From NCBI GenBank assembly GCA_036346355.1, contig CM070590.1:47086855-47150854 (forward strand): a DNA stretch of 64,000 bases. The letters run 5' to 3'. A program made the translations under genes and the position numbers. Positions 11,401 through 23,025 of this stretch are shown in pieces (position 1 is the first letter of the stretch; every line of letters begins with the position of its first letter). Below the pieces are notes generated by a model, which ran no database searches, had not been told where the DNA came from, and saw only the letters and a list, made by a program, of their open reading frames with translations. Source of the stretch: Rhipidocladum racemiflorum. Lineage: Eukaryota; Streptophyta; Magnoliopsida; Poales; Poaceae.

Positions 11401-12133
11401 AAGGCGGCGGACTCTTCCTCCAACTTCGGCGAGCGATTGCGGTGAGACTACGGCGGCTGGAGCTCAGTAGCCTAGGGAAAAACATGCACACGGAAGAGGA
11501 GAGCACGTTGGCGGCGGCGGCGCATTAAATAGGGGTCTCGGCTTCCGTGAATCTCGCGGAAACCGAGGTCCACCCGCGCGCAACGGCGGAAACCGGCGGC
11601 GACACGGAGAGGTGACGTGGCTCCATCCTGGCCGTCCACGTGTCCACACTCAACGGCTGGGATTGCTCCGGGTGCGAGCGGGTTCGCACGGGGAAGGGCT
11701 CGGTGACGTGGCGCAACGATGGCCGTTGGATCTCGATCCAACGGTCACGAGGTTAGGGTTTGGCTCCGGCTCGGGTCGGGCTTGAGTCGGACTCGGACTC
11801 GAGTCTGACTCGGGTTCAGTTGGGTGAACAGTGGAACCGACTCGGTTTTCCAGCGATTTAATAATTAAAATAATTTCTAGAAATTCAAAAAATTCAAGAA
11901 AAATAGCAAAATAATCAGAAAAATTCCAGAAAAATTCTGGAAAATACTTTGAGACATGTTGGACTCAAATAAAATAATTCCAACAAAATTTTATTTATAA
12001 CTTTTGATTCTTTAATTATTTCAAAAGGAAATAATTTCAAATTAAATCCAAATAAATTACAAAAAATTCCAAGAATTCTCAAAAATGTCAAATTTCATTT
12101 AAATACATGAAAAACAAAAATTGGGGTGTTACA
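8404..12133 (-). mobile_element. Solo Tekay LTR (3.73 kb), TSD ATTTT
   Basis: Plus-strand ends are TGTTGGGACCC and GGGGTGTTACA. The minus-sense LTR therefore starts TGTAACACCCC, as in the Tekay array. Perfect TSDs ATTTT lie at 8399-8403 and 12134-12138. It is collinear with the other Tekay LTRs over its whole length: AT-rich first 300 bp at the right, a GC-rich middle (about 10480-11800), then AT-rich text to the left. It is the longest copy seen and the most diverged. Both the GC-rich palindrome modules and the TGACGTCA motifs are present. ORFs in the GC-rich part overlap on both strands and are compositional. No gene. Confidence 0.9.
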
Positions 12134-12138
12134 ATTTT

Positions 12139-13051
12139 GATGGCTTGATTAAATCTAACATTGTTATGCGTGATGTGTCCAACACGTCCCTATCATCTAT
12201 TAAGATAGTCATTGATATACTACTTTGGCAGTCATATCAATAATGATCTAAATTCTTGATAGGTGCAACAATTGGGTGGACATATTTGATTTAAAATTTG
12301 TTTTAACTTATGGGGATGAACAATATCTACTATGAACATAGCATCACATGCAATGAGCATAAAGAAAATGGCAAGGATTAAACACAAATCCACATATAAC
12401 CAAATTAAGATGTGAAATAGTATGGCCCTTAGCATTAGGATATCCATCATCATGTTTGATTGTTCACCTTGCCATCAAGCTTGATGTCACCATCTTTATC
12501 ATTGTAAATGCAACTTATTACAACTTTGATAATGAATTTTACATGAGGGTTTCAAACATCACAAGTCGACACGCGGGTCGTTATACAATTAAAATAGCCT
12601 TATGGCTTGACACAGCACACATGCCATGTAATAATTACATGCATCACATGCACATAGGCCATATTATTCCACATAACATCCTGCAAAAATGAATTAAACA
12701 AAATAGATTGTACGGTAGCGGGGATCCAAGGGGCAACGCCCTTGGCGGGGTTCCAAGGGGTAGCACCCCTAGCGGGGTCCAGGGGCAGGGTCCAAGGGGT
12801 AGTGCCCCTGGCGGCGATCTGTGAACCCTGATGGCGATAACCCGACCGATAAGGGCAACGTCGAAGCATGAACGAACGCACCCAAATCAAGATTGATTCG
12901 GTTTGCACTTTCCTCAAGCCCTAAACCGATCAATCTCATCAACGGCTACCTCCACCAATTCATCACATGAATCGGTTGAACATGTAATAGATCTAATCTA
13001 CTATCCTCACATACCATATGTGCAACATCTAGATCACGAATCTATGCGAGA
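12139..13051 (-). other. Copia leader, part 1, with G-rich repeats
   Basis: This is the region between the primer site and the solo Tekay LTR. It has no coding potential. It contains an AT-rich part (12139-12710) and a G-rich repeat block (about 12719-12820). Short ORFs here lack any family signature. Confidence 0.5.
12719..12820. repeat. G-rich short repeats with hairpin potential
   Basis: About three to four diverged copies of a unit of roughly 30 bp, of the form 'ccaaggggtagcacccctagcggggt'-like text. Each contains a small inverted repeat (AAGGGG ... CCCCTT or CCCCT). It lies in the copia leader, so the element's RNA would carry the C-rich complement. Confidence 0.6.
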
Positions 13052-13064
13052 TGGCTCTGATACC
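13052..13064 (-). promoter_or_regulatory. Copia primer-binding site (tRNA-iMet type)
   Basis: On the minus strand 'GGTATCAGAGCCA' follows the end of the 5' LTR (13067) by two bases. The sequence TGGTATCAGAGC is the common tRNA-iMet primer site of plant LTR elements. It is a primer site, not a tRNA gene. Confidence 0.75.
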
Positions 13065-13066
13065 TC

Positions 13067-13165
13067 TGTTGAGAAATGCGGTATGCTACTCTAGCACAAA
13101 TTAAAATTTCTACCGCAAAACCAGAAAAGCTACTCGCAAAAAAGGTGATAATAGATCAATTACCA
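13067..13165 (-). repeat. Copia 5' LTR, primer-site-proximal piece
   Basis: It runs from the LTR end at 13067 ('tgttgag' on the plus strand) to the TSD of the Tekay array (TACCA, 13161-13165). It continues at 60451 after the array. The same text recurs at 60485-60584 as a tandem duplicate. Confidence 0.75.
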
Positions 13166-16100
13166 TGTCGGGACCCGAATTTGCAAATCCGGACCCTCTG
13201 TGTATTCAGCACTAGTCCAGGAACGCGCTAGTGCACACAGTCTTAACATCGGTAAATATCACAATCATACCACTCGATACTAATAAAGTACTTTAATTAA
13301 ATAGTCAAACTGGTTGCTCGACCTTATGGTCAAGTTACAAATATACGCCACGCAGGGTGTCGGGACCCCGAATTTGCAAATCCGGACCCTCTGTGTGTTC
13401 AGCACTAGTCCAGGAACGCGCTAGTGCACACAGTCTTAACATCGGTAAATATCACAATCATACCAATCGATATTATCAAAGTACTTTATTTAAATAACCA
13501 AACTGGTTACTTGACCTTATGGTCAAGTTACAAATATATGCCTCGCAAGGCGAAACTTATTAAAAGAGAAATAATAGCAGCGGAAAATCAAATAACTTCG
13601 TGGCGCCATCCAGTATACCACAGGCAACTGACTGGGCTCGCATCCCTAAGTAGACGGATCCTCTTGGAATTCCTCCTCCGAAGCTGGCGTAGTCTCCTCT
13701 TCAACTGGTATTGTGTTGAGGCAAGGGTGAGTACTTGGTACTCAGCAAGTCATGCACAGAATGCAAGCTAATATACTATATGCATGGCTTGGTACAAAGG
13801 AATAGCTCAAGGTATATTTGCAGTAACAAAGATTTGAAAAGTAATATAAGTAGATTCGAAAGCAGTAGAAATAAGTAAAGCGTAAATAACTTTTCAAGAA
13901 GTTTAATAAACATTTTCCCCATCCTAAACCATATTTCCATCATCTTCATTATTAAACCGACCCACCTTTCAAACCAAAGTTATTTTTAGAAAGTCTAACC
14001 CTTATTTGTAATTCGGCGATGTCGATGCAGTGGACTCGGCTATTTAAATAGATTCTAAACTCTGCAGAGGTTATGCACTTTACCCACAAGATACAGTCAA
14101 ACACCACAAAGGCGAGTTCAGTAACAAAGCCTTTCGGAAGCCTCAAACAACACAGGTGGTCCTCTCAGGTTCGTGCTCTACACCATCCCTTCCCTTAGCC
14201 AAGGCGAAGTATGGGACCAACACACCGTTAGATGGGTATCGGCCCACGACCACGATACGCTCCCCCATACAATCACACAAACGGTGTAATTGACACCCTG
14301 AGGCTCCACAAGTGAGTCCTTAGCGACTTAGTCAACTAGGGCCGTCCCATTCCAGCCATGTGGTTGCAAGTATGACCCAGTTCAAAGGCTTGCAAGGTTA
14401 AGTCCTTAGAGTGACCAGGGCAAGACTACCCGAAAAACCAAATCAACACTCCCAATGCCACAACTGGCCCACCTGATTACTCTTGCCACATGCCCTGGCC
14501 GAAAAGCGTTTATCAAACCCCAGTTGATTACCATGCACCACGTGCCATCAACATCACATGATACTTTTCCCAAAACAGGTTCAATATATCATTAAGTCAA
14601 TATTAACATTTGATTGTCCAAAACCATGTCATGAGCACGTAGCAGGTCTAAGCAGTATACTACAACGATCTATAACCCATGTTGGCAATTTAATAATGTC
14701 CAACTAGTAATCCACAACTAGGGTGACAAAGGGTCATGGCACACACTTAAGTAATCAAGGTGTCATATAGCAAATTGGTATTTATCTAACCCCCAGGTTT
14801 AAACAAAGTATTTTTCTAATTGAACTAGCATGCAATAGTTTAAATCAAAATAGATTTCGAAATAGGATCAACATGGTCAAAGCACAACTTGCCTTCAAAG
14901 AGTACTTGTTCTTGGTCTTGAGTTGGATCCTGAGTCAACACTTCTCCTTCGAATCCTTCCGGCACTTCAACGTCTACTCGTAAAGCGTGCAAATAGCAAT
15001 ACACAAATAAACAATAGGCAAAAACATCCCAAAACTCCAAATAAAATCCATAAACAGAGAGAACATAATTTTCTGGATTTTTAGGAACTGGAATCGTTCA
15101 AATCGGAGTTAAAATGCAAAAGTTATGATTTATTAAAGTTTAAATAATCAATTAAATAATATTACAGAGAAAAACTTTAGTCCAAAAATTAAATAAAATT
15201 CATATTTAGGTAGATCTCAATTTTATACAAATTTATAAATTTGAATCACTCAAATCGGAGTTGAAGCATAAAAGTTATAAGCGTTTGAAGTTTGAAACAA
15301 AATCAAATCATTATTTCGAATTAATAAATCATTTTCTTTTCGGAAATTAATTATTGCGTCGGCATGGACACGTGTCGGCTCTGATTGGCTGGTCGACGTC
15401 GGCCGGCTCATGGGCTCAGCCACGGCGCGGTTTGGTCCACGGTGGACCCGGTCCACGGCTTCGGTGAGGTCGACGGTGGGACCCACTGTCGATCGCGAGG
15501 GTCTCACGCAAGCGGTGGCGTGTGGGCCCTCGACATGCAGGGGCCAGCGTGTCAGGGACACGCGCGCTCACACGCAGCGTCTGGCGCCGCGTCGGTCCAT
15601 CTTCCCGACACGTGGCGCAATCCCGGCCGTGGGTTTGAAATTCAACGGCGCGGATTAGATCTAATGTTGACACGTTGAATCTACTCGATGATCGTGGGCC
15701 GTTCGATCTAGATCGGACGGTCGGATCTAATCCTATAACAACACTACTACAAAGACGTGGCGATCGTGGGCCGTTGGATCTTGATCCAACGGTTCAGATC
15801 TAATCGGGTTTCTAGGGTTTGGGGGAGAACGTGGGCTCACCGTGACTGTCGGATCTTGATCGGACGGCTGAGAACCTTCGCGGGTGACGATGGCGTCGCG
15901 GCGGGGCTTGGTGCACCGGAGACGGGGACGACGACCAAGGGCACGGCGCTCACGAGCCTCTCCGGCGAGATGAGTCCTCCTTCGAGTGCGTCTCGTCGCG
16001 GGGATCCGGATCTGGGCTCCTTCTCGGCGGAAGACGACGGACGACGGCGAAAGCAGCGCAAATGGCGCAACAGAGTTCCAACTCCGGCGAACTCGTACGG

Positions 16101-19100
16101 GCAAACGGCGACGGCTCAGGCGAGATGGCTCGGGGGAACGGGTGCGCAAGGATGAGAGCAACCTCGGGGCGTGACCAGGGCTTTAAATAGCCTCGGCGTT
16201 CGTGCCCGAGACGGAAACCTAATTCTACACGGCGCGGCGCGCGGAGTCCGGCCGGACTCGGCGGAGACGACGACGACAACCGGCCCACGTGGCACGATCA
16301 ACGGCCACGATCGCGTGGGTGCGATCGGATCCGGGCCGGATACGGCTCGAACCGGTATGGGCGGATCTCAGCCGTTGGATCTTGATCCAACGGTTGGGAT
16401 CGATTAGGGTTGGGAGCTGGTTTGGTCGAGTCAACTGACTCGGGTCGGACTCGAACTCGAGTCTGACTCGGGCTTCGATCGGATGAACAAGAATCGACTC
16501 GGTTTGATTTTCCAGCGATTTAATATTTAAAATAATTCCCAGTAATTCATTTAATTTATTAAAAATAGCAAAAGACTCGGAAAAATTCCAGAAAAATTCT
16601 GGAAAATATTTTGGAACATTTTGGACTCAAATAAAATATTTCCAACAAAATTTTATTTGCAAAATTAAATTCTCTAATTATTTCAAAATGGAATAAATTC
16701 AAATAAATTCCAAATAAATCCAAATAAATTCCAGAAAATTCCAAAAATTCTCCAAAGTGCCAAATCACACATGAATTTAAGAAAAGCAAAATTTTGGGGT
16801 GTTACACAGGGCGAAACTTATTAAGAGAGAAATAATAGCGGCGAAAAATAAGATAACTTCGTGGCGCCATCCAGTATACCACAGGCAACTGACTGGGCTC
16901 GCTCCCTAAGTAGACGGTTCCTCTTGTAGCTCCTCCTCCAAAGCTGGTGTAGTCTCCTCTTCAACTGGTGTTGTATTGTGGCAAGGGTGAGTACTTGGTA
17001 CTCAGCAAGTCATGCACAGAATGCAAGCTAATATACTATATGCACGGCTTGATACAAAGGAATAGCTCAAGGTATATTTGCAGTAAACAGCATTTGACAA
17101 GTAGCATAAGTAGATTCGAAAGCAGTAGAAACAAGTATGGCATAAATAACTTTTCACAGGTTTAGTAAACATCTTTCTCATCCTAATCCACATTTCTATC
17201 AACATCATTATTAATCCAACCCAACCTTTCAAGTCCAAGTTATTTTTGAGAAAGTCTAACCCTTGACTGTAATTCCTGAGCGATGTCCAATACCGCAGAC
17301 ACGGCTATTCGAATAGATTGTACACTCTGCAGAGGTTATGCACTTTACCCACAAGATACAGTCAAACACCACAAAGGCGAGTTCCCGTAACAAAGTCTTT
17401 CGGAAACTTCTAACAGCACAAGTGGTCCTCCCCGGTTGTTGCACACTAACCCTTCCCTTAGCTAAGGCGAAGTTTAGGCCAACCAACCGTTAGATGGGTA
17501 CCTGGCCGCAGCCCCGGTACGCTCCCCCGTACAACATACACAAAGGGTGTAGTTGACCTCCTGAGGTCCCACAGGTACGTTATTAGCAACTTAATCAACT
17601 AGGTCCGTCCCATTACAGACATGTGGTTGCAAGATTGACTCAGTTCAAAGGCTTGCAAGGTTAAGTCCTTAGGGTGACCAGGGCAAGACTACCCGAAGAA
17701 CCAAATCAACATCCCCAGTGCCACAACTGGCCCACCTGATCATTCTTGCCACATTCCCCGGCCAAAAACTATTTATCAAACCCCAGTTGATTACCATGCA
17801 CCACGTGCCATCAACATCACATGATACCTTTCCAAAACAGGTTCAATATATCATTAAGTCAATATTAACATTTGATTGTCCAAAATCATGTCATGAGCAC
17901 GTAGCAGGTCTAAGCAACATACTACAATGATCTAATTTCCCATGTTGGCAATTTAATAATGTCCAACTAGTAAACCTCAACTAGGGTGACAAGGGTCATG
18001 GCACATATTTAATTAATCAAGGTGTCATACAGCAATTTGGCATTTATCTAATTTCCCATATTTGAATAAAGTATTTTCTAATTGAACTAGCATGCAATAA
18101 TTTGAACCAAAATAGATTTCAAAATAGGATCAACATGGTCAAAGCACAACTTGCCTTCAAAAAGTACTTGTTCTTGGTCTTGAGTTGGATCCTGAGTCAG
18201 TACTTCTCCTTCGAATCCTTCCGGCACTTCAACGTCTACTCGTAACGCGTGCAAATAGCAACAAATGAATAAAACAGAAGACCAAAAGTGTCCAAACATC
18301 CAAATAAAATCCATAAACAGAGAGAACATAATTTTATGAATTTTTAGGAACTGGAATCGTTCAAATCGGAGTTAAAATGCAAAAGTTATGATTATTTAAA
18401 GTTTAAATAATCAAATAAATAATATTACAGAGAAAAACTTTAGTCCAAAAATTAAATAAAATTCATAATTAGGTAGATCTCAATTTTATACAAATTTAGA
18501 AATTTGAATCAATCAAATCGGAGTTGAAACGCAAAAGTTATAAACGTTTGAAGTTTGAAACAAAATCTGAAATCATTACTTCGAATTAATAAATCATTTT
18601 CTTTTTCGGAAATTAATTATTGCGTCAGCCTGGACACGTGGCAGCCTCTGATTGGACGGCTGACGTCAGCTGGTCCATGGGCTCAGCCCACGGCTTGGCT
18701 CGGTCCACGGCTCCATGTGTCGCTGACAGGTGGGTCCCCTCGGGTGACGCCATCTGGCGTCGTGAGGCTCGGCCCACGATCTTGGCTGAGTGGGACCCAT
18801 CGTGACATCATTCTTGGCGTCGGCGCCTGCTTTGGGACGGCCGGCCGACATGCGGGCCCGCCATGACGTCAGCGTGACGTCATGGTGCAGTGGTGGGCGG
18901 CCGACATCACGGGCCCAGCGTGTCGGCGTTACACGCACGCTGCAGCGGCGTGGGCCAGCGATCGCGGCGGTCGGCCTTTCCGACCGCCCAGATTAGATCC
19001 GGCTCTCACACGTTTGGGTTAACGCGTTTGATCTGGACCGTTGGATCTACATCCAACGGTCGAGATTGGATCTGGGATTTTGGACGGGATCTCACCGTGG

Positions 19101-20098
19101 GATGATGTGGCGCAATTTGGGCCCTTGGATGAAGATCCGACGGCTGAGGGAGCTCGAGGTCCGGCGATGGCGAGCGGCGGTGGCCGGAGTCACCGGCAGC
19201 GGGGACGACGACCTAGCCGACGGCGTTTCGGGCGCGCTCCGGCGAGGTGAGAGTTCTCCTTCGACGCGGCTTGACCTCCTGCTCGATCTCGACCTCAACG
19301 GCGGAGGGCGGCGAGAGACGGCGGCAATCGGCGAAAAACTACGGCGGAACGCTACGGCAACTACGGCGAGCGATTGCGGCTAGACGGCGGCGGCTCAGGC
19401 GACGTTGTCTAGGGCTACGGGTGCGCACGGAAGTCGGCGTCATGGCACGGGTGGCGACGCATTAAATAGGGCCCTCGGCGTCCGTGAAATGCACGGAAAC
19501 CGAGGTCCTCTCCGTTGCGGCGGCGGAGTCCGGCGGCGTCTCGGATTGGGTGACGTGGCACGCGCACAGCCGTTGGATCGGGATCCAACGGTGCGCGAGT
19601 TTGGGTTCGGGTCGGACTCGGACGAGCTGGCTGGCTCGGTCGGACTCGGGCTCGGTGACGTGGCTCAATCGTGGCCGTTGGATCTTGATCCAACGGTCAC
19701 ACGGGTTTGGGTTCGGCCGAGCGGGTTCGGCTGGACCAACTGGCGCGAGTCGGACTCGAGTCTGACTCGGACTCGGGTCCGGTCGGAGGAACAGTAAAAC
19801 CCACTCGATTTAATTAATCCGATTAAATTATCAGAAATTCAATTAAATCATTAAAAATGGCAAAAGACTCAGAAAAATTCCAGAAAAATTTTGGAAAATA
19901 TTTTGGAACATTTTGGACTCAAATAAAATATTTCCAATAAATTTCTATTTGCAAAGTTTAATTCTTTAATTATTTCAAAATGGAATAAATTCAAATAAAT
20001 TCCAAATAATTCCAAATAAATTCCAGAAAATTCCAAAAATTCACCAAAGTGCCAAATCACACACGACTTTAAGAAAAGCAAAATTTTGGGGTGTTACA
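13166..20098 (-). repeat. Tekay array left LTR (3' LTR of unit A), split
   Basis: It consists of 13166-13357 plus 16812-20098, about 3479 bp. The right edge GTTACA meets the purine tract. It shows the same AT-GC-AT layout as the other copies. The TATA-like 'tatttaat' (minus strand) is near 19466. No gene is supported in it. ORFs in 18600-19800 overlap on both strands because of GC richness. Confidence 0.9.
13358..16806 (-). mobile_element. Solo Tekay LTR nested in a Tekay LTR (3.45 kb), TSD CAGGG
   Basis: Ends TGTCGGGACCCC and GGGGTGTTACA are flanked by perfect TSDs CAGGG at 13353-13357 and 16807-16811. The host LTR reads 'cgcagggcgaaac' when rejoined, as at about 39697-39710 and 57138-57150. 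The insert is the same family and the same orientation as its host. It contains no gene; overlapping ORFs at 15385-16434 are compositional. Confidence 0.92.
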
Positions 20099-20116
20099 AA
20101 CCTCCCCCCTTAACAG
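20099..20116 (-). promoter_or_regulatory. Tekay unit A polypurine tract
   Basis: On the minus strand 'aaggggggaggtt' ends directly at the LTR start TGTAACACCCC. The same tract occurs at 51272-51289 for unit B. Confidence 0.8.
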
Positions 20117-20141
20117 AATCTCGTCCAGAGATTGGGGCTTA

Positions 20142-20300
20142 CTAAAGGAATAGGTTCGGAAACTCTTTCTTCAAATCCTCCTCGCGCTCCCAAGTTGCTT
20201 CACTCTCCGCGTGGTTGCTCCACTGAACTCTACAGAAGCGGGTTGACTTATTTCTAGTCTCTCGATCCATAGTGTCCAAAATCTTCACGGGATGCTCCTT
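20142..20300 (-). pseudogene. Tekay A chromodomain, downstream of a premature stop
   Basis: In frame with the upstream pol, after a stop at 20301-20303, the sequence reads KEHPVKILDTMDRETRN, then FCRVQWSNHAESEATWE, ending EEDLKKEFPNLFL at a stop at 20142. This is the chromodomain that chromovirus integrases carry at their C-terminus and that is thought to steer integration to heterochromatin. Unit B has Tyr (TAC) where A has TAA, so the stop is a point mutation that would remove the domain. Confidence 0.8.
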
Positions 20301-22538
20301 TTAAGTCAGATCCTCTCGCAACTCAATTGACTCTAGCGGTGTCTGTTCCTCAGGCACTCGGAGACACTTCTTCAACTGGGACACGTGGAACACGTCATGC
20401 ACTCCTGCTAATGACTGCGGTAACTTTAGCTGGTAAGCAACTTCGCCTCTGCGGCTCAAAATCTTAAATGGTCCAACATAACGGGGTGCGAGTTTCCCTT
20501 TGGCATGGAACCTCTTAACTCCTCTGAGCGGCGTGACTCTGAGATACACGAAATCTTCTGGTTCGAAATTCAGGTCTCGGCGACGGTTGTCAGCATAACT
20601 CTTCTGTCGTGATTGGGCTATCTTCAATCTCTCCCTGATCATGGCAATCTGTTCCTCAGCTTCTTGAAGAATATCTGGCCCAAAGACATGGCGTTCACCT
20701 GTCTCATTCCAGTTCAATGGCGTCTGACAGGGTCGTCCATATAGTGCTTCAAATGGTGACATTTGCAAACTAGCCTGGTAACTATTATTGTAACTGAACT
20801 CGGCATACGGCAAGCTCTTATCCCAAGAAGTAGCATAAGCTAATGCACACGCTCTTAGCATATCCTCCAGAATCTGATTGACTCTTTCGGTCTGTCCATC
20901 CGTCTGTGGATGATAGGCTGTACTGAAGTTCAAACGGGTTCCCATGGCTTCATGCAACTTATTCCAAAACCTTGAGGTAAATTGGGTACCTCGGTCCGAT
21001 ACAATCCTCTTTGGCACTCCATGTAAACAGACGATCCTGATCATGTACAACTCTGCTAATTTATCTCCCGAGTAGGTGGTCTTCACGGGGATAAAATGGG
21101 CTACTTTGGTCAAGCGATCCACTATAACCCATATGGAGTCATAACCTCCTTGAGTCTTAGGCAAACCGGTAATGAAATCCATTCCGATTTCCTCCCACTT
21201 CCACTCGGAGTATTTTCGGTGCAACAATCCTGCTGGTCTCTGATGCATTGCCTTGACTCTCTGGCATACGTCGCACAATGCAACATGCTCGGCAACTTCA
21301 TGCTTCATGCTCGGCCACCAGAATCTTCCCTTCAAATCCTGATACATCTTGGCGCTTCCAGGACGAATTGAATACTTGGAGTCATGGGCTTCTTCTAGAA
21401 TCAACTGCTTCAGCTCCTTTTTGTTCGGCACACAAATGCGATCCTTCATCCATAACGTGCCTTGCTCATCCAACTTGAAGTCCTCTGCCTTGCCTTCCTC
21501 CTTGATGAACCTGTTCCTGCGGATCTTGTCATCATCGTTCTGTCCTTCTCGGATCTGATCCTCTAGGGTAGGCTTTACTTCTAATGCGGCCAAGAATCCG
21601 CTAGGTACCACCTCAATCTTCATTCTCTGGAAATCCTCACATAACTCATCCTGACTTGTGGCTAGCAACATACTCACGGTATGGCTTTTCCGACTCAGAG
21701 CATCGGCTACTACGTTGGCCTTCCCGGGATGGTAATGGATTCCAACATTGTAGTCCTTGATCAACTCTAACCATCTCCTCTGCCTCATATTCAGATCTGA
21801 CTGGGTGAATATGTACTTAAGGCTCTTATGATCCGTATACACTTCACATCTGTTCCCGATCAGATAGTGACGCCATATCTTCAAGGCATGCACTACGGCA
21901 GCTAACTCTAGGCCATGCGTCGGGTAATTTTCCTCATGCGGCCTCAACTGCCTTGATGCATAAGCGACGACCTTTCCATTCTGCATCAGCACACATCCAA
22001 GTCCTTGGCGCGATGCGTCACAGTAAATATCAAAGCTTTGATTAACATCCGGTAGAACTAACACTGGCGCTGATGTCAATCGTTTCTTCAGTTCTTGAAA
22101 ACCTTTCTCGCACTCTGGCGTCCATGCAAACTTCTTCTCCTTTTTCAGCAATTGCGTGAGAGGTTTCACAATTGTCGAAAAGCCTTCAATGAAACGGCGA
22201 TAGTATCCTGCCATTCCAAGGAAACTCCGGATCTGGGTCACAGTCTTCGGTTGCTCCCAATGTAACACAGCTTCTACTTTACTTGGATCAACGGCGACTC
22301 CTTCTGCGGTCATTACATGTCCGAGGAATTCCACCTTGTCCTTCCAAAAATCACACTTACTGAACTTGGCGAAGAGTTGCTGTTCCCTCAGCTTTCCCAA
22401 AACTCGCCTCAAGTGTTCGGCATGTTCATCCTCTGTCTTGGAGTAGATTAGGATATCATCTATGAACACAACAACAAACTTGTCCAAATATTCCATGAAC
22501 ACCTTATTCATCATATTCATGAAATATCTTTGGCGCAT
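20301..22538 (-). CDS. Tekay A pol: RT end, RNase H, integrase
   Basis: About 745 residues are open. In order: the RT catalytic segment VVVFIDDILIYSKTEDEH; the RT thumb; RNase H with FDIYCDASRQGLGCVL, LELAAVVHALKIWRHYL and YTDHKSLKYIF (Asp, Glu, Asp), ending NVVADALSRK; the integrase zinc finger; the DDE core with MDFITGLPKTQGGYDSIW, IVSDRGTQFTSRFW and HPQTDGQTERVNQ; and the GPY/F-like C-terminus (GKLAPRYVGPFKIL). The second His of the HHCC finger is replaced (KYSIRPG against KYSIHP in unit B). The first residues (MRQRYF) are an artefact of the frameshift near 22525, where RT from 22517-23011 should run on. The end is a premature stop before the chromodomain. Not functional as it stands. Confidence 0.88.
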   Translation of the reverse strand: MRQRYFMNMMNKVFMEYLDKFVVVFIDDILIYSKTEDEHAEHLRRVLGKLREQQLFAKFSKCDFWKDKVEFLGHVMTAEGVAVDPSKVEAVLHWEQPKTVTQIRSFLGMAGYYRRFIEGFSTIVKPLTQLLKKEKKFAWTPECEKGFQELKKRLTSAPVLVLPDVNQSFDIYCDASRQGLGCVLMQNGKVVAYASRQLRPHEENYPTHGLELAAVVHALKIWRHYLIGNRCEVYTDHKSLKYIFTQSDLNMRQRRWLELIKDYNVGIHYHPGKANVVADALSRKSHTVSMLLATSQDELCEDFQRMKIEVVPSGFLAALEVKPTLEDQIREGQNDDDKIRRNRFIKEEGKAEDFKLDEQGTLWMKDRICVPNKKELKQLILEEAHDSKYSIRPGSAKMYQDLKGRFWWPSMKHEVAEHVALCDVCQRVKAMHQRPAGLLHRKYSEWKWEEIGMDFITGLPKTQGGYDSIWVIVDRLTKVAHFIPVKTTYSGDKLAELYMIRIVCLHGVPKRIVSDRGTQFTSRFWNKLHEAMGTRLNFSTAYHPQTDGQTERVNQILEDMLRACALAYATSWDKSLPYAEFSYNNSYQASLQMSPFEALYGRPCQTPLNWNETGERHVFGPDILQEAEEQIAMIRERLKIAQSRQKSYADNRRRDLNFEPEDFVYLRVTPLRGVKRFHAKGKLAPRYVGPFKILSRRGEVAYQLKLPQSLAGVHDVFHVSQLKKCLRVPEEQTPLESIELREDLT

Positions 22539-23011
22539 TCGAGACCAAAGGACATAACTGTAAACTCGTAATGTCCATATCTTGACGAAAATGCGGTCTT
22601 CGGAATATCCTCTGATCGGATCTTCAACTGATGGTATCCCGATCTCAGATCAATCTTGGAGAAAACTCCGGCTCCTCTCAGCTGGTCAAACAAATATTCA
22701 ATCCTGGGTAGCGGGTATTTGTTCTTCATAGTAACTTCATTGAGTGCACGGTAATCAATGCACATCCTGAAACTCCCATCCTTCTTCTTGACAAACAGAA
22801 CTGGCGCTCCCCACGGCGACGAACTCGGTCTGATAAATCCTTTCTCCATTAACTCTTCAAGCTGTTTCTTCATCTCTACCAATTCTTCGGTGGACATCCG
22901 ATAAGGTCTCTTTGCTATCGGTCTTTGTGCAGTACAAGCTCTATCACAAACTCTATCTCCTGCTGGCGGCATACCGTAGATCTTAGGAAAAACATCTGGG
23001 TACTCATTCAC
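22517..23011 (-). pseudogene. Tekay A reverse transcriptase N-terminal part
   Basis: The frame contains SSSPWGAPVLFVKKKDGSF, RMCIDYRALNEVTMKNKYPLP, the segment KIDLRSGYHQLKIRSEDI, and FTVMSFGL. These are the first RT blocks up to the FGLTNAP motif. The frame then shifts: FGLECAKDIS stands where unit B has FGLTNAPAYF. In the DNA, A reads 'atctttggcgcattcgagacc' and B has a CTG and a CAG at the two altered points. The N-terminal linker with RPYRMSTEELVEM is also intact. Confidence 0.85.
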
Positions 23012-23025
23012 TACCGAGACATCTT

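Noticed and set aside
15385..16434. Several overlapping ORFs on both strands, up to 142 aa
   Set aside because: GC-rich LTR domain with few stops on either strand; not conserved as frames in the other LTR copies.
18555..19797. ORFs up to 130 aa in the GC-rich part of the left Tekay LTR
   Set aside because: Same compositional effect; equivalents at 49701-50838 and 58886-60164 differ by frame-changing indels.
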